Of a stretch of DNA of 64,000 bases, positions 1 through 7,410 are shown piece after piece. Position numbers and translations under genes: made by a program. The stretch's first letter is position 1; each line of letters starts with the position of its first letter. The notes under the pieces were generated by a model. It searched no databases, was not told the origin of the DNA, and saw nothing but the letters and a program-made list of their open reading frames with translations. Origin of the DNA: Thalassobacillus devorans (lineage in GTDB: Bacteria > Bacillota > Bacilli > Bacillales > Halobacillaceae); contig NZ_FXEH01000006.1 in assembly GCF_900176565.1 (NCBI RefSeq), positions 1,240,001 through 1,304,000 of the forward strand. The letters are read 5' to 3'.

Positions 1-523
1 TATCATTGATCTTTTTCCTTCGTTCCAGCATCCCATCAATCCAGACACTCATCAATTCCGGAAGTGTCAGGAGACGAATCGTGTGTCCTGTCGGTGCTGT
101 ATCAAAGACTATTTTATCAAACTGATTTGCTTTTTCGAGAATAATCGAAATCAGCCGGTCGAATAATGCAGCTTCATCCGCTCCAGGTGAAGCACTGGCC
201 ATATCTATCTGCCTATGGACCTCTTCCACCATCCGGGATATAACCAGCCCCTGCAGATTATCTTTTACTCCTTCAATATACCGTTTCGATTCTCTTTCCG
301 GATCCACTTCAATGCCCCAGAGATATTCAGTCAGTTTTGTTTTTTCGTGTTTGATTTTTTTATGAAAAATATCCCCGAGGTTGTGGGCAGGATCCGTTGA
401 CACAATCAATGTCCGGTGACCGGAATCAGCCAATGCCAGCGCAAAAGCAGCGGAGGTCGTCGATTTACCGACGCCTCCCTTTCCCCCTATGAATACTATT
501 TTTTTATTGATTAGATTACTCAT
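1..523 (-). CDS. ArsA/Get3-type anion-transporting ATPase, N-terminal part (cut by window edge)
   Basis: About 174 residues of the N-terminal part are present; the gene runs off the window start. Seen: the deviant P-loop GGKGGVGKST near residue 13, the STDPAHNLGD switch motif near residue 42, and the DTAPTGHTIRLL motif near residue 140. All three are diagnostic of the ArsA/Get3 family of SIMIBI ATPases, which dimerise and drive arsenite pumps or deliver membrane proteins. The start has an AAAGGA site 10 nt upstream. It is the last visible gene of a minus-strand operon behind a Cys-Cys-tailed small protein and a thioredoxin-fold protein. No ArsB or Acr3 pump is in view, so a role in arsenite export is only one option; metal or tail-anchor handling is equally possible. 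The family call is firm; the substrate is unknown. Confidence 0.9.
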   Translation of the reverse strand, partial: MSNLINKKIVFIGGKGGVGKSTTSAAFALALADSGHRTLIVSTDPAHNLGDIFHKKIKHEKTKLTEYLWGIEVDPERESKRYIEGVKDNLQGLVISRMVEEVHRQIDMASASPGADEAALFDRLISIILEKANQFDKIVFDTAPTGHTIRLLTLPELMSVWIDGMLERRKKIND

Positions 524-547
524 CCAGAACGATCCTTTCCTAAAGAA

Positions 548-814
548 TTAACAACAGCGGATGCCCTCAAGGGGAGACTTCTCCATCCCCATCCGCAAAT
601 GCCAATCGTGGAATTTTTCGATGATATACGGGTAAAGTTCGAGTGTATAATAGAAAGCAGGATTCGGTATGCCGAGCATGTCGGAATAGACAAGCAAAAG
701 GAATAGGTCATCCTCATCCCTGAGTTCTCTGGCAACCTCGTTTTTGTGAGGAAGACTGAGGACCTCGTCATACAACTCGAAGAGACGCTTTAACGAAAAC
801 TTCTTGTCAGTCAT
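548..814 (-). CDS. small Cys-Cys-tailed protein (cory-CC-star type)
   Basis: An 88-residue protein whose last residues are GIRCC followed directly by the stop. From memory this matches the short 'cory-CC-star' proteins of Bacillaceae, named for a terminal Cys-Cys; no function is established. The N-terminal half is charged and probably helical. There is no membrane segment and no signal peptide. The start has GGGAGG 8 nt upstream. It lies 13 nt after the stop of the thioredoxin-fold gene and 24 nt before the ArsA-type ATPase start, so the three are probably co-transcribed. A C-terminal dicysteine next to an ArsA-like ATPase suggests thiol-based binding of a soft metal or metalloid, or a redox partner for the thioredoxin-like protein (inference). 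Confidence 0.75.
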   Translation of the reverse strand: MTDKKFSLKRLFELYDEVLSLPHKNEVARELRDEDDLFLLLVYSDMLGIPNPAFYYTLELYPYIIEKFHDWHLRMGMEKSPLEGIRCC

Positions 815-827
815 ACATGCCGCCTCC

Positions 828-1205
828 CTAGCTAAATAGCCTTTCTTTAATCAGTGTATCATAATTGTTTGAATCTCTTAGGTATTTACCATCGATAAAG
901 ATCGCATTAAATTTGATATGGAGGAAAAAGTGAGACAACCCTTCCAGCCATGATATATTCTCTTTCTTCGCTTGTGAAATAAAATAACCGGCAATGGATA
1001 ACAGGTTTCGCGGGTCAAGGAAATTGATATTCACTTGATCGCCATAGTCGATCAATATCTGCCGGTATATGCGCCCCATCTCTATTCTATCCTGTTCATG
1101 ATGCTTGAAATCGTCACTCATGGTGATGAGCCCGTCATCACTGATTCCACCGCATCAGCCTCCGCCAATTTGCTTTTCCGCTCGAATGATAATGATGTCG
1201 ATCAT
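828..1205 (-). CDS. thioredoxin-fold protein with in-frame TGA (possible selenoprotein, or broken gene)
   Basis: The open frame from 1121 has no ribosome site, but the same frame continues upstream through one TGA (1155-1157) to an ATG at 1203-1205 with a perfect AAGGAGG 7 nt before it. Read through, the protein is about 125 residues. It starts with a beta strand (MIDIIIIRAE), then GGG-x-CGG where x is the TGA codon, then a helix, a second strand (QVNINFLDP) and a third (FNAIFIDGKYL). That order is typical of a thioredoxin-like domain, with the redox pair where the TGA-Cys pair sits. The stop may be selenocysteine, a TGC-to-TGA mutation, or a sequencing error. A hairpin with SECIS-like geometry follows it. 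No Sec-insertion genes are in this window, so the choice is open. Confidence 0.6.
1123..1141 (-). promoter_or_regulatory. SECIS-like hairpin downstream of the in-frame TGA
   Basis: On the minus strand a perfect 7-bp stem (GTGATGA / TCATCAC) encloses the 5-nt loop CGGGC. The loop begins 20 nt after the TGA, and one of its first two bases is G. These values fall inside the published bacterial SECIS consensus (stem of at least 4 bp, loop of 3-14 nt, UGA-to-loop distance 16-37 nt). A 7-bp stem can arise by chance, so this supports but does not prove recoding. Confidence 0.4.
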
Positions 1206-1227
1206 CTGTACACCTCCTTGAAAGGGG

Positions 1228-1260
1228 AAAAAGCCGCACTAGTGAGCGCGGCTTTTTTTA
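1228..1260 (-). terminator. rho-independent terminator of cstA
   Basis: AAGCCGC pairs with GCGGCTT around a short loop, with U-runs on either strand. It sits just after the cstA stop and before the ribosome site of the thioredoxin-fold operon, separating the two units. It could work in both directions. Confidence 0.8.
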
Positions 1261-1266
1261 AAATGA

Positions 1267-3005
1267 TTAGGCACTTCGTTCAATACGATCTTTCTTATCT
1301 TTCGCGATAGCTGCAAATGCCGTTAATAAAATCCAGAAAGTGAACACCAGGATGATTGCTCCAAATGTGAATAACAGCCAATCACTGCCTTCTGTCCAAG
1401 GTGCCCACTGCGTGAACACCTGGGTAATCATGGCCCATAAAGTCATAAACATCAGGAAGACCATAGGAATAATTGTCGGCAGATAGTTCCTGCCAAGACG
1501 CTTCAGCCAGATAGAAATCAATAAAAGACTGATCCCTGCCAGCAGCTGATTCGATGTTCCGAACAACGGCCATAACAGGTAACCCCCGGAACCGAAACCA
1601 TTTGGTCCTTCCGGAATCAAGGTAAGGGCTGCACTGGATGCAACTGCGATTGTAGTCGCCACGTGTGTCTTAGTAATCGGCTTAATGTTATATTCTGTGC
1701 CTAGTTCAGCAATGATATAACGCATTAACCGGACGGAAGAGTCAAGGGTGGTCGCAGCAAAACTTACAACGATAACAGAAACAATTGTAGCAGCAACACT
1801 TGCTGGAATACCGAGCCCCGCTGCCAATTGACCTGCACCCTGGATGAATACTCCTAAACCTGCTCCACTGGCAGCAGCAAATCCACTATAGGTATCAAGG
1901 AATTCGCCAGATGTAGGGAAGAAAGTGACGACCGCAATAATCGCGACTAGTGCAAGAGCACCTTCTCCGACGGACCCAGGTAACCTACGAAACGAGCATC
2001 TGTCTCTTTGTCCAATTGCTTAGAAGATGTCCCGGATGAAACCAGACCGTGGAAGCCTGAAATGGCACCACAGGCAATCGTTATAAATAACAGCGGGAAC
2101 CAGGAGACATCATTCGCCTGGCTGTTAGTCACAGGAGCCGTGATCTCCGGGTTAGTGAACAACAAGCCCAGGTAAAGCAAGCCCAAGCCGACGATCAACT
2201 GATGGGAGTTGATGTAATCCCGTGGCTGCAAGAGCTTCCAAACAGGAAGCGTGGAAGCAATGTATACATAGACCATCAATACAACGATCCAGACTAAAAA
2301 CGCCATCGATGTAGCGCTCATTCCAAATAGAGCAGTTGCCCCTTCTCCTCCGAAATAACGGACGAGGTCGATTTGCAGTGCTGGAACATAGCTTGCCACG
2401 ATCGCTGCCAAATACATAACCGCCAGTGCGACTATTGAAGGCAATAGCATACTTCCTTTTCGCTTGTAGACACTGTAGCCAATCCATATTGCTAATGGAA
2501 TTTGGATGAAAACAGATAGTACGCTAGCCGGGAATGAGATGAACAAGTTTGCAATAACCCAGGCAAATACAGCGTTGACCATCAATACTAACAATAAAAT
2601 GATGAATAAGAACAAGATTTTCGCACGTTGGCCGATAAGTTTATTTGCCAATGTACCGATCGATTGCCCTTTATTTCTTACAGATAGAACTAATGTACCA
2701 AAGTCATGGACACCTGCAGCGAAGACAGTACCTAGTAAAACCCATACCAATGCCGGCAGCCAGCCCCAGTACACGGCGATTGCCGGTCCGACAATCGGTG
2801 CTGCTCCTGCTACGGACGTAAAATGGTGTCCCCATAAAACAAATTTGTTGGTTGGTACAAAATCCACGCCATCTTTATATTGATGGGCTGGTGTTGTATA
2901 GTTCGGGTCCAACCGGTAGATTTTCTCGGCGATGAACTTGGAATAATATTTATATCCAAGAAAAAATATGATACCGCCGATAAGCGCTAACCATATACCA
3001 CTCAT
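1267..3005 (-). pseudogene. cstA: carbon starvation protein CstA (peptide/pyruvate transporter), frameshifted
   Basis: Two frames together encode a full CstA: the N-terminal part runs from 3005 to about 1980 and the C-terminal part from about 1977 to 1267. CstA proteins are polytopic membrane transporters for peptides or pyruvate. Seen: GHHFTSVAGAAPIVGPA near residue 60, FAAGVHDFGTLVLSVR, SGFHGLVSSGTSSKQL and SVRLMRYI, all family landmarks, and many hydrophobic segments. After TDARFVGY the frame is lost. Two extra bases (CT on the minus strand, 1978-1979) restore GSVGEGALALVAII when removed, giving about 578 residues, the usual length. Either a recent frameshift has inactivated the gene or the base call is wrong; no other damage is visible. 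No regulator or partner gene is adjacent. Confidence 0.85.
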
Positions 3006-3157
3006 ATTACCCCTCCTCTGTTGTCATGTAAGCAATATCTGTATCCGCTTACACGCAACCTAATTATACTATGTTAGGTTTCTATCTATCAATACAGTTG
3101 ACTGACTTGTCTAAAAATTGCTTATTTTAGGAAAAGGTGAGGGTATAAAATGATATT

Positions 3158-3187
3158 AAAAAAGCCGCCATGATCGGCGGCTTTTTC
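3158..3187 (-). terminator. terminator of the LysM/3D protein gene
   Basis: AAAGCCGCC and GGCGGCTTT form a 9-bp stem with a short loop, flanked by A-run and T-run, 20 nt after the stop of the minus-strand gene at 3208. Confidence 0.85.
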
Positions 3188-3207
3188 TATAAAACTTGCA
3201 ATTGCTA

Positions 3208-4005
3208 TTAATCTAGGATCGTAACTTCTACGTTTTGCACTCCAAACTCAAGTGCATCAGAACGATCCGGCATGAAGATATCGATCTTATTTCCTTTAAT
3301 CGCTCCACCGATGTCTCCAGCTACTGCACGTCCATAACCTTCTACATAAACTTCAGAACCTAGAGGAATGACGTTCGGATCGACAGCGATGACTTTTTTA
3401 TCGGGGTTGGCATTCAAGTCGATTCCTGTATAAGTGACACCAGAGCAGCCAGTGCAATTTGCTGTATAAGCAGTGGCACTCACGTTAATAGTTTGTCCTT
3501 CCATAGATTGGGAAGCTTGTTCGGAACTGCTTTGTTCTGTTGCATCTTCATTAGTAGATGTTTGTTCTGCTTCTGTTGAAGATTGTTCTTCTGTATTGCT
3601 TGTGCTCGTCTGTTCAACTGCACCTTTCAAGCTAAGTTGATCTCCAGGGTAAATTGTCGTAGTAGAGATTTGGTTCCAATTCTTAAGCTCGTCTACAGAT
3701 ACGCCATGCTCTTGAGAAATTCCCCAAAGTGTGTCACCGGATTTAACAGTATAATAATCGGCACTTGATACGGCCGGAGTACCTTGTTCGTTAGATACAG
3801 TCAATTTATCGTCAGGATAAATGATATTAGATTTTAGGTTATTTAAATCTTTCAATGTTTCGACCGTCAGATTATACTCTTGGGAGATTCCCCAAAGCGT
3901 GTCGCCTTTATTCACCACATATTCTCCATCGTGTGCCTGTGCTTGTACTGCTAGCCCACCAGAGATTGTGGTTACGGCTGCTAATGATACTACTGTTTTC
4001 TTCAC
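3208..4005 (-). CDS. yocH: secreted cell-wall protein, two LysM domains plus 3D domain (YocH-like)
   Basis: A 265-residue secreted protein resembling B. subtilis YocH, a WalR-controlled wall-associated protein. The start codon is GTG with AAGGAGG 7 nt upstream. The signal peptide ends near AQAHD (residue 25). LysM 1 (YVVNKGDTLWGISQEYNL) is at about 29-72 and LysM 2 (YYTVKSGDTLWGISQEHG) at about 84-127. A Ser/Thr/Glu/Gln-rich linker follows, then a C-terminal 3D domain with the three Asp motif residues (TGIDLN, AVDPN, AGDIGG). LysM binds peptidoglycan; the 3D fold is shared with lytic transglycosylases. A WalR-like box lies upstream at 4080-4096, which would tie expression to wall metabolism. 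It stands alone between two terminators. Confidence 0.88.
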   Translation of the reverse strand: MKKTVVSLAAVTTISGGLAVQAQAHDGEYVVNKGDTLWGISQEYNLTVETLKDLNNLKSNIIYPDDKLTVSNEQGTPAVSSADYYTVKSGDTLWGISQEHGVSVDELKNWNQISTTTIYPGDQLSLKGAVEQTSTSNTEEQSSTEAEQTSTNEDATEQSSSEQASQSMEGQTINVSATAYTANCTGCSGVTYTGIDLNANPDKKVIAVDPNVIPLGSEVYVEGYGRAVAGDIGGAIKGNKIDIFMPDRSDALEFGVQNVEVTILD

Positions 4006-4079
4006 AGGAAAACCTCCTTAAAAAATTTGGATTAATTTTGCTTACAAACCCTAATTTAACATATGAGGAATAAATGTTA

Positions 4080-4096
4080 AGAACAAAACAGTAACA
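4080..4096 (-). promoter_or_regulatory. candidate WalR box upstream of yocH
   Basis: On the minus strand TGTTAC-N5-TGTTCT matches the WalR direct repeat TGTWAH-N5-TGTWAH at 11 of 12 positions. It is about 75 nt before the GTG start of the yocH-like gene, and yocH is a known WalR target in B. subtilis. The AT-rich context makes chance matches likely. Confidence 0.4.
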
Positions 4097-4173
4097 TTTA
4101 TATTTCAGTAATAACATTAATATCTCAATAAGATTACAACAGCAAATAAAGCGATTACAATGTCGAATTATGC

Positions 4174-4215
4174 AAAAAAATAGTGTTATTGCCATATCGC
4201 AATAACACTATTTTG
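4174..4215. terminator. terminator between ABC-F gene and yocH upstream region
   Basis: TAGTGTTATTGC and its exact complement form a stem of at least 12 bp with a 6-nt loop. A run of seven A on the left gives a U-run for the minus-strand ABC-F gene. Confidence 0.85.
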
Positions 4216-4231
4216 TATTTTAATATTCACT

Positions 4232-5848
4232 TTATTGTAATGCTTTTAATTTTTGTTCTACTTTTGCATCTTGAATATATTCGTCATAACTCATTTCTTC
4301 ATCCACGATACCATTTGGTGTCAATTCAATAATACGGTTTGCAATCGTTTGGATAAATTGGTGGTCATGGGAAGAGAACAATATCGAACCTTTGAATTTG
4401 ATGAGACCATTATTCAAGGCTGTAATGGACTCCAAGTCCAGGTGGTTCGTCGGTTCATCAAGGATCAGCACATTGGCACCACTCAACATCATTTTAGACA
4501 GCATACACCTTACTTTTTCGCCCCCGGAAAGGACACTTGCCTTTTTCAGAGCTTCTTCTCCTGAAAACAACATACGACCAAGGAAGCCACGGAGGAAAGT
4601 TTCTGTTTCATCTTCTGGTGAATATTGACGAAGCCATTCTACAAGGGATAGATCACAGCCATCAAAATATTTCGAGTTGTCTTTTGGGAAGTAGCTTTGG
4701 CTTGTGGTAATTCCCCATTTATAAGAGCCTTCGTCAGGTTCCATTTCTCCGGCGAGAATTTGAAACAGCGTCGTTTTCGCAATTTCGTTACTGCCTACAA
4801 ATGCTACTTTATCATTTCTATTAAGTGTGAAACTGACGTTATTCAACACCTTTTCCCCATCTATCGTTTTAGATAGTCCTTCTACCACTAAAAGATCATT
4901 ACCGATTTCCCTCTCAGCGTTGAAAGCAATGTAAGGATATCTTCTGGAAGAAGGCTGAATATCGTCCAAGGTGATTTTTTCCAACAGCTTCTTTCTGGAT
5001 GTCGCCTGTTTTGATTTGGAGGCATTCGCACTGAACCTTGCAATGAATTCCTTCAATTCATTGATTTTCTCTTCTTTCTTTTTATTCTGTTCTGCAGCCA
5101 TCTTTTGAGCCAGTTGACTGGATTCATACCAGAAATCATAGTTCCCTACATATATCTGGATTTTACCGAAGTCCAAATCAGCAATATGGGTACAGACATT
5201 ATTAAGGAAATGTCGATCATGGGAAACGACGATAACCGTATTTTCAAAATTGATCAGGAAATCCTCAAGCCACTGGATTGCTTTGATATCCAGATGGTTT
5301 GTCGGCTCATCCAACAGGAGAACATCTGGGTTTCCGAATAATGCCTGCGCAAGCAGCACTTTCACTTTTTCAGAACCACTGAGATCCTTCAGCAATTTAC
5401 CATGAAGTTCTTCTCCAATGCCCAACCCTTTCAATAAACGGGCTGCATCGGATTCTGCTTCCCAACCATTCATTTCTGCGAACTCACCTTCAAGTTCAGC
5501 CGCCTTGATGCCATCCTCCTCTGTGAAATCAGCTTTCATATAGATGGCGTTTTTCTCTTCCATTACCTCATAAAGACGCGTGTGCCCCATAATGACTACC
5601 TGCAGCACTTCATAGTCATCGTATTCAAAATGGTTCTGTTTCAATACAGCCATCCGCTGACCAGGTTTCATTGACACGTCCCCTGTCTGCGCTTCGATTT
5701 CTCCGCTTAAGATTTTTAAAAAGGTCGACTTTCCGGCTCCGTTTGCCCCAATCAGTCCATAGCAGTTGCCAGGTGTGAATTTTATATTTACGTCTTCGAA
5801 TAATTTCTGGTCACCGAACCGAAGACTGACGTTTTGTACATTAATCAT
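4232..5848 (-). CDS. ykpA: ABC-F family ATPase, YkpA/YbiT type
   Basis: A 538-residue soluble protein with two ABC ATPase domains and no membrane segments, as in ABC-F translation factors that act at the ribosomal E site. Domain 1: Walker A GANGAGKST near 34, Walker B LLLDEPTNHLD near 185. A charged linker (about 240-300) bears the usual P-site tRNA-interaction helices. Domain 2: a P-loop reading VGSNEIAKTTLF, signature LSGGEKVR, and LILDEPTNHLD. The length and short linker point to YkpA (B. subtilis) or YbiT. Odd: the first signature reads LSGSE rather than LSGGE. It stands alone between terminators. Ribosome-associated function is inferred from the family; resistance activity is not indicated by the linker. 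Confidence 0.88.
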   Translation of the reverse strand: MINVQNVSLRFGDQKLFEDVNIKFTPGNCYGLIGANGAGKSTFLKILSGEIEAQTGDVSMKPGQRMAVLKQNHFEYDDYEVLQVVIMGHTRLYEVMEEKNAIYMKADFTEEDGIKAAELEGEFAEMNGWEAESDAARLLKGLGIGEELHGKLLKDLSGSEKVKVLLAQALFGNPDVLLLDEPTNHLDIKAIQWLEDFLINFENTVIVVSHDRHFLNNVCTHIADLDFGKIQIYVGNYDFWYESSQLAQKMAAEQNKKKEEKINELKEFIARFSANASKSKQATSRKKLLEKITLDDIQPSSRRYPYIAFNAEREIGNDLLVVEGLSKTIDGEKVLNNVSFTLNRNDKVAFVGSNEIAKTTLFQILAGEMEPDEGSYKWGITTSQSYFPKDNSKYFDGCDLSLVEWLRQYSPEDETETFLRGFLGRMLFSGEEALKKASVLSGGEKVRCMLSKMMLSGANVLILDEPTNHLDLESITALNNGLIKFKGSILFSSHDHQFIQTIANRIIELTPNGIVDEEMSYDEYIQDAKVEQKLKALQ

Positions 5849-5950
5849 TCAGGAATCCTCCATATTTCAAAATTTATATCAGAAGAATTATATCATTCTT
5901 ATGCTTAAGAAGATATAACTGTAAGCAAAACTCCTAAGGAAAGGAGTATG

Positions 5951-5983
5951 AAAAAGCCACGCTGGTGCACAGCGTGGCTTTTT
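5951..5983. terminator. terminator of ydjO-like gene, bidirectional
   Basis: AAGCCACGCTG pairs with CAGCGTGGCTT around a 4-5 nt loop, with U-runs on both strands, immediately after the stop of the minus-strand gene. Confidence 0.88.
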
Positions 5984-5988
5984 GCAGC

Positions 5989-6192
5989 TTATTTATAATA
6001 AATACTATTATTATCTACCACTTGCAGCACTTTCGAAGATTTGCTCATTTCACTTTTGCAAATCGGACAGGTAGGAGTTTCTTCTATTTTGAAGTTATCT
6101 CTCATCCAGCAGTTGCAATCCTCTGAGTTGCATACCCAAATCTTTGTTTCCTCTTTAATCACTTCTTCTTGATTTTTCTTTCCGAATGCCAT
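5989..6192 (-). CDS. ydjO: small zinc-ribbon-like cold-responsive protein (YdjO-like)
   Basis: A 67-residue protein starting MAFGKKNQEE. The start is fixed by AAAGGAGG about 10 nt before the ATG at 6190-6192; a longer frame upstream lacks a ribosome site. Two cysteine pairs (CNSEDC and CPIC) suggest a small zinc ribbon, and CNCWMR is a strong match to B. subtilis YdjO, a cold-inducible protein of unknown function. It lies directly downstream of a cold-shock protein gene, separated by a terminator, so shared cold regulation by read-through is plausible. Confidence 0.75.
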   Translation of the reverse strand: MAFGKKNQEEVIKEETKIWVCNSEDCNCWMRDNFKIEETPTCPICKSEMSKSSKVLQVVDNNSIYYK

Positions 6193-6229
6193 TGTTAACC
6201 TACCTCCTTTGAAAAATGGGAACCTATGT

Positions 6230-6266
6230 AAAAGAGACTGACTTTCCATAAAGCCAGTCCCTTTTT
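6230..6266 (-). terminator. terminator of the csp gene
   Basis: A 10-bp stem (GACTGGCTTT / AAAGTCAGTC, one G-U pair) with a 4-nt loop is followed by TCTCTTTT. It lies between the cold-shock gene and the ydjO-like start, so some read-through may feed ydjO. Confidence 0.75.
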
Positions 6267-6287
6267 CTTCATATGTTTGTACTGCTA

Positions 6288-6488
6288 TTATAGTTTAACT
6301 ACATTTGCAGCTTGTGGTCCACGGTTGCCTTCAGTAATTTCAAACTCAACTGCCTGGCCTTCTTCAAGTGTCTTGAAGCCTTCACCCTGGATTGCACTGA
6401 AATGTACGAATACGTCGTCTTCACCTTGTACTTCGATGAAACCGAAACCTTTTTCTGCGTTAAACCATTTTACTGTACCATTTTTCAT
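6288..6488 (-). CDS. cold-shock protein (CspA/CspB family)
   Basis: A 66-residue single cold-shock domain that binds single-stranded RNA/DNA as an RNA chaperone. Seen: RNP1 motif KGFGFIEV (about residues 13-20), RNP2 motif VFVHFSAI (about 26-33) and the NGTVKWFN start. The start MKNGTV is set by TTGGAGGACC upstream. Expression is from a strong promoter at 6653-6681 that leaves a leader of about 160 nt, typical of cold-induced csp mRNAs. A second csp lies at 40 kb; the two proteins are close paralogs. Confidence 0.95.
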   Translation of the reverse strand: MKNGTVKWFNAEKGFGFIEVQGEDDVFVHFSAIQGEGFKTLEEGQAVEFEITEGNRGPQAANVVKL

Positions 6489-6652
6489 TCTTTTGGTCCT
6501 CCAATGTTTCTTAAAAATTAATATGGACTTCATAAAAAATCACATATTATAAAAAGTACCAACAACTCGTTGATCACTCTTTGTAACAGGTGACTTTTAG
6601 AGCTTCCATTCATTTACAACTTTCAGCTTTTAAAGAATGAAAGTATGTACCT

Positions 6653-6681
6653 ATATTACTATAGTAAGAAATTTTAGTCAA
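6653..6681 (-). promoter_or_regulatory. sigma-A promoter of the csp gene with long leader
   Basis: On the minus strand TTGACT-N17-TAATAT, near consensus. It predicts transcription from about 6646 and a leader of about 158 nt before the csp start, the arrangement expected for a thermosensing cold-shock 5' UTR. Confidence 0.7.
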
Positions 6682-6738
6682 GTTGAACTCCTTACCACCC
6701 CCGCTTCTTCCATTTTATGCAATTCCCACCTTTTTTAT

Positions 6739-7269
6739 TCACACTTTCTGAATAACACCACACGCCAGCCGTTTACCGGCATCTCCTGCTGGCTGGGACT
6801 GGTAATCATCCGGACTTTCATGGATAATGACTGCCTTGCCGATGACATCATCCACTTTAAAACGATTGGTGAAAAACATCATTCTGGCAAACCCATCATT
6901 AGAAAAAAGAACAGGAAAATCACCTGCATGATTGCCATGGGGCTGGTTATCCGGATTCCAATGACCTCCTGCCGCTTGAAAAGGATCACTTTCATCCCCT
7001 ATCTGACAGCTGCCATTCTCATGGATATGAAAGCCGTGAGGGCCTACTTGCTTTTTTCCATCTTCTCCCGGCTGGTATTCAGGCAGCCCCTGCACCTGTA
7101 TAAATACCTCAACTCCATAAGGGAGTTCGTAAAAATAGACATCCCCTGTTATCCCTTCCGCCAAGGGACCTCCCTGAATTCTGGCTCTCGCCTGCTTTGG
7201 CTGTTGTCTGAAAGGGGCTGGGTGGTAATAAACCTGAGCAGGATATCCATAATAGTACACGTCTTTCAC
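6739..7269 (-). CDS. sodC: Cu/Zn superoxide dismutase without signal peptide
   Basis: A 176-residue SodC-family enzyme that converts superoxide to peroxide and oxygen. All ligands appear intact: HGFHIHE (copper His), GGHWNP (bridging His), HGNHAGD (zinc ligands), VIIHE (copper His). The two disulfide cysteines (NGSC and LACGVI) and the active-site Arg (GKRLACG) are present. The start is GTG behind GGAGG. Odd: secreted bacterial SodC proteins normally carry a signal peptide or lipobox, but here the N-terminus is a Tyr/Pro-rich stretch (YYYGYPAQVYYHPAPF) with no hydrophobic core. The protein may be cytosolic or spore-coat associated (inference). Monocistronic. Confidence 0.9.
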   Translation of the reverse strand: MKDVYYYGYPAQVYYHPAPFRQQPKQARARIQGGPLAEGITGDVYFYELPYGVEVFIQVQGLPEYQPGEDGKKQVGPHGFHIHENGSCQIGDESDPFQAAGGHWNPDNQPHGNHAGDFPVLFSNDGFARMMFFTNRFKVDDVIGKAVIIHESPDDYQSQPAGDAGKRLACGVIQKV

Positions 7270-7340
7270 CTCTCCTCCTATTTCTTAATCAACTTATTCA
7301 CATCTTGGATATATTATGCATCCCCCATACAGCACCTTTG

Positions 7341-7369
7341 TTTACAACCCGATGCTGCTATGCTAAACT
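7341..7369 (+). promoter_or_regulatory. sigma-A promoter of the SurA_N lipoprotein gene
   Basis: TTTACA-N17-TAAACT, about 42 nt before the ATG at 7411. The -35 box is one base from consensus and the -10 box two. Confidence 0.5.
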
Positions 7370-7410
7370 CCTGTTATATTTTTCATCATGTTAAACAAAG
7401 GAGAGATTAG

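Noticed and set aside
828-1121. Start of the thioredoxin-like gene at the ATG 1119-1121
   Set aside because: There is no ribosome site before it, and the frame continues upstream to a well-placed ATG with only the TGA between.
6637-7410. 257-residue plus-strand frame opposite sodC
   Set aside because: It is the antisense shadow of sodC and its flanks; it has no ribosome site and no family motif.
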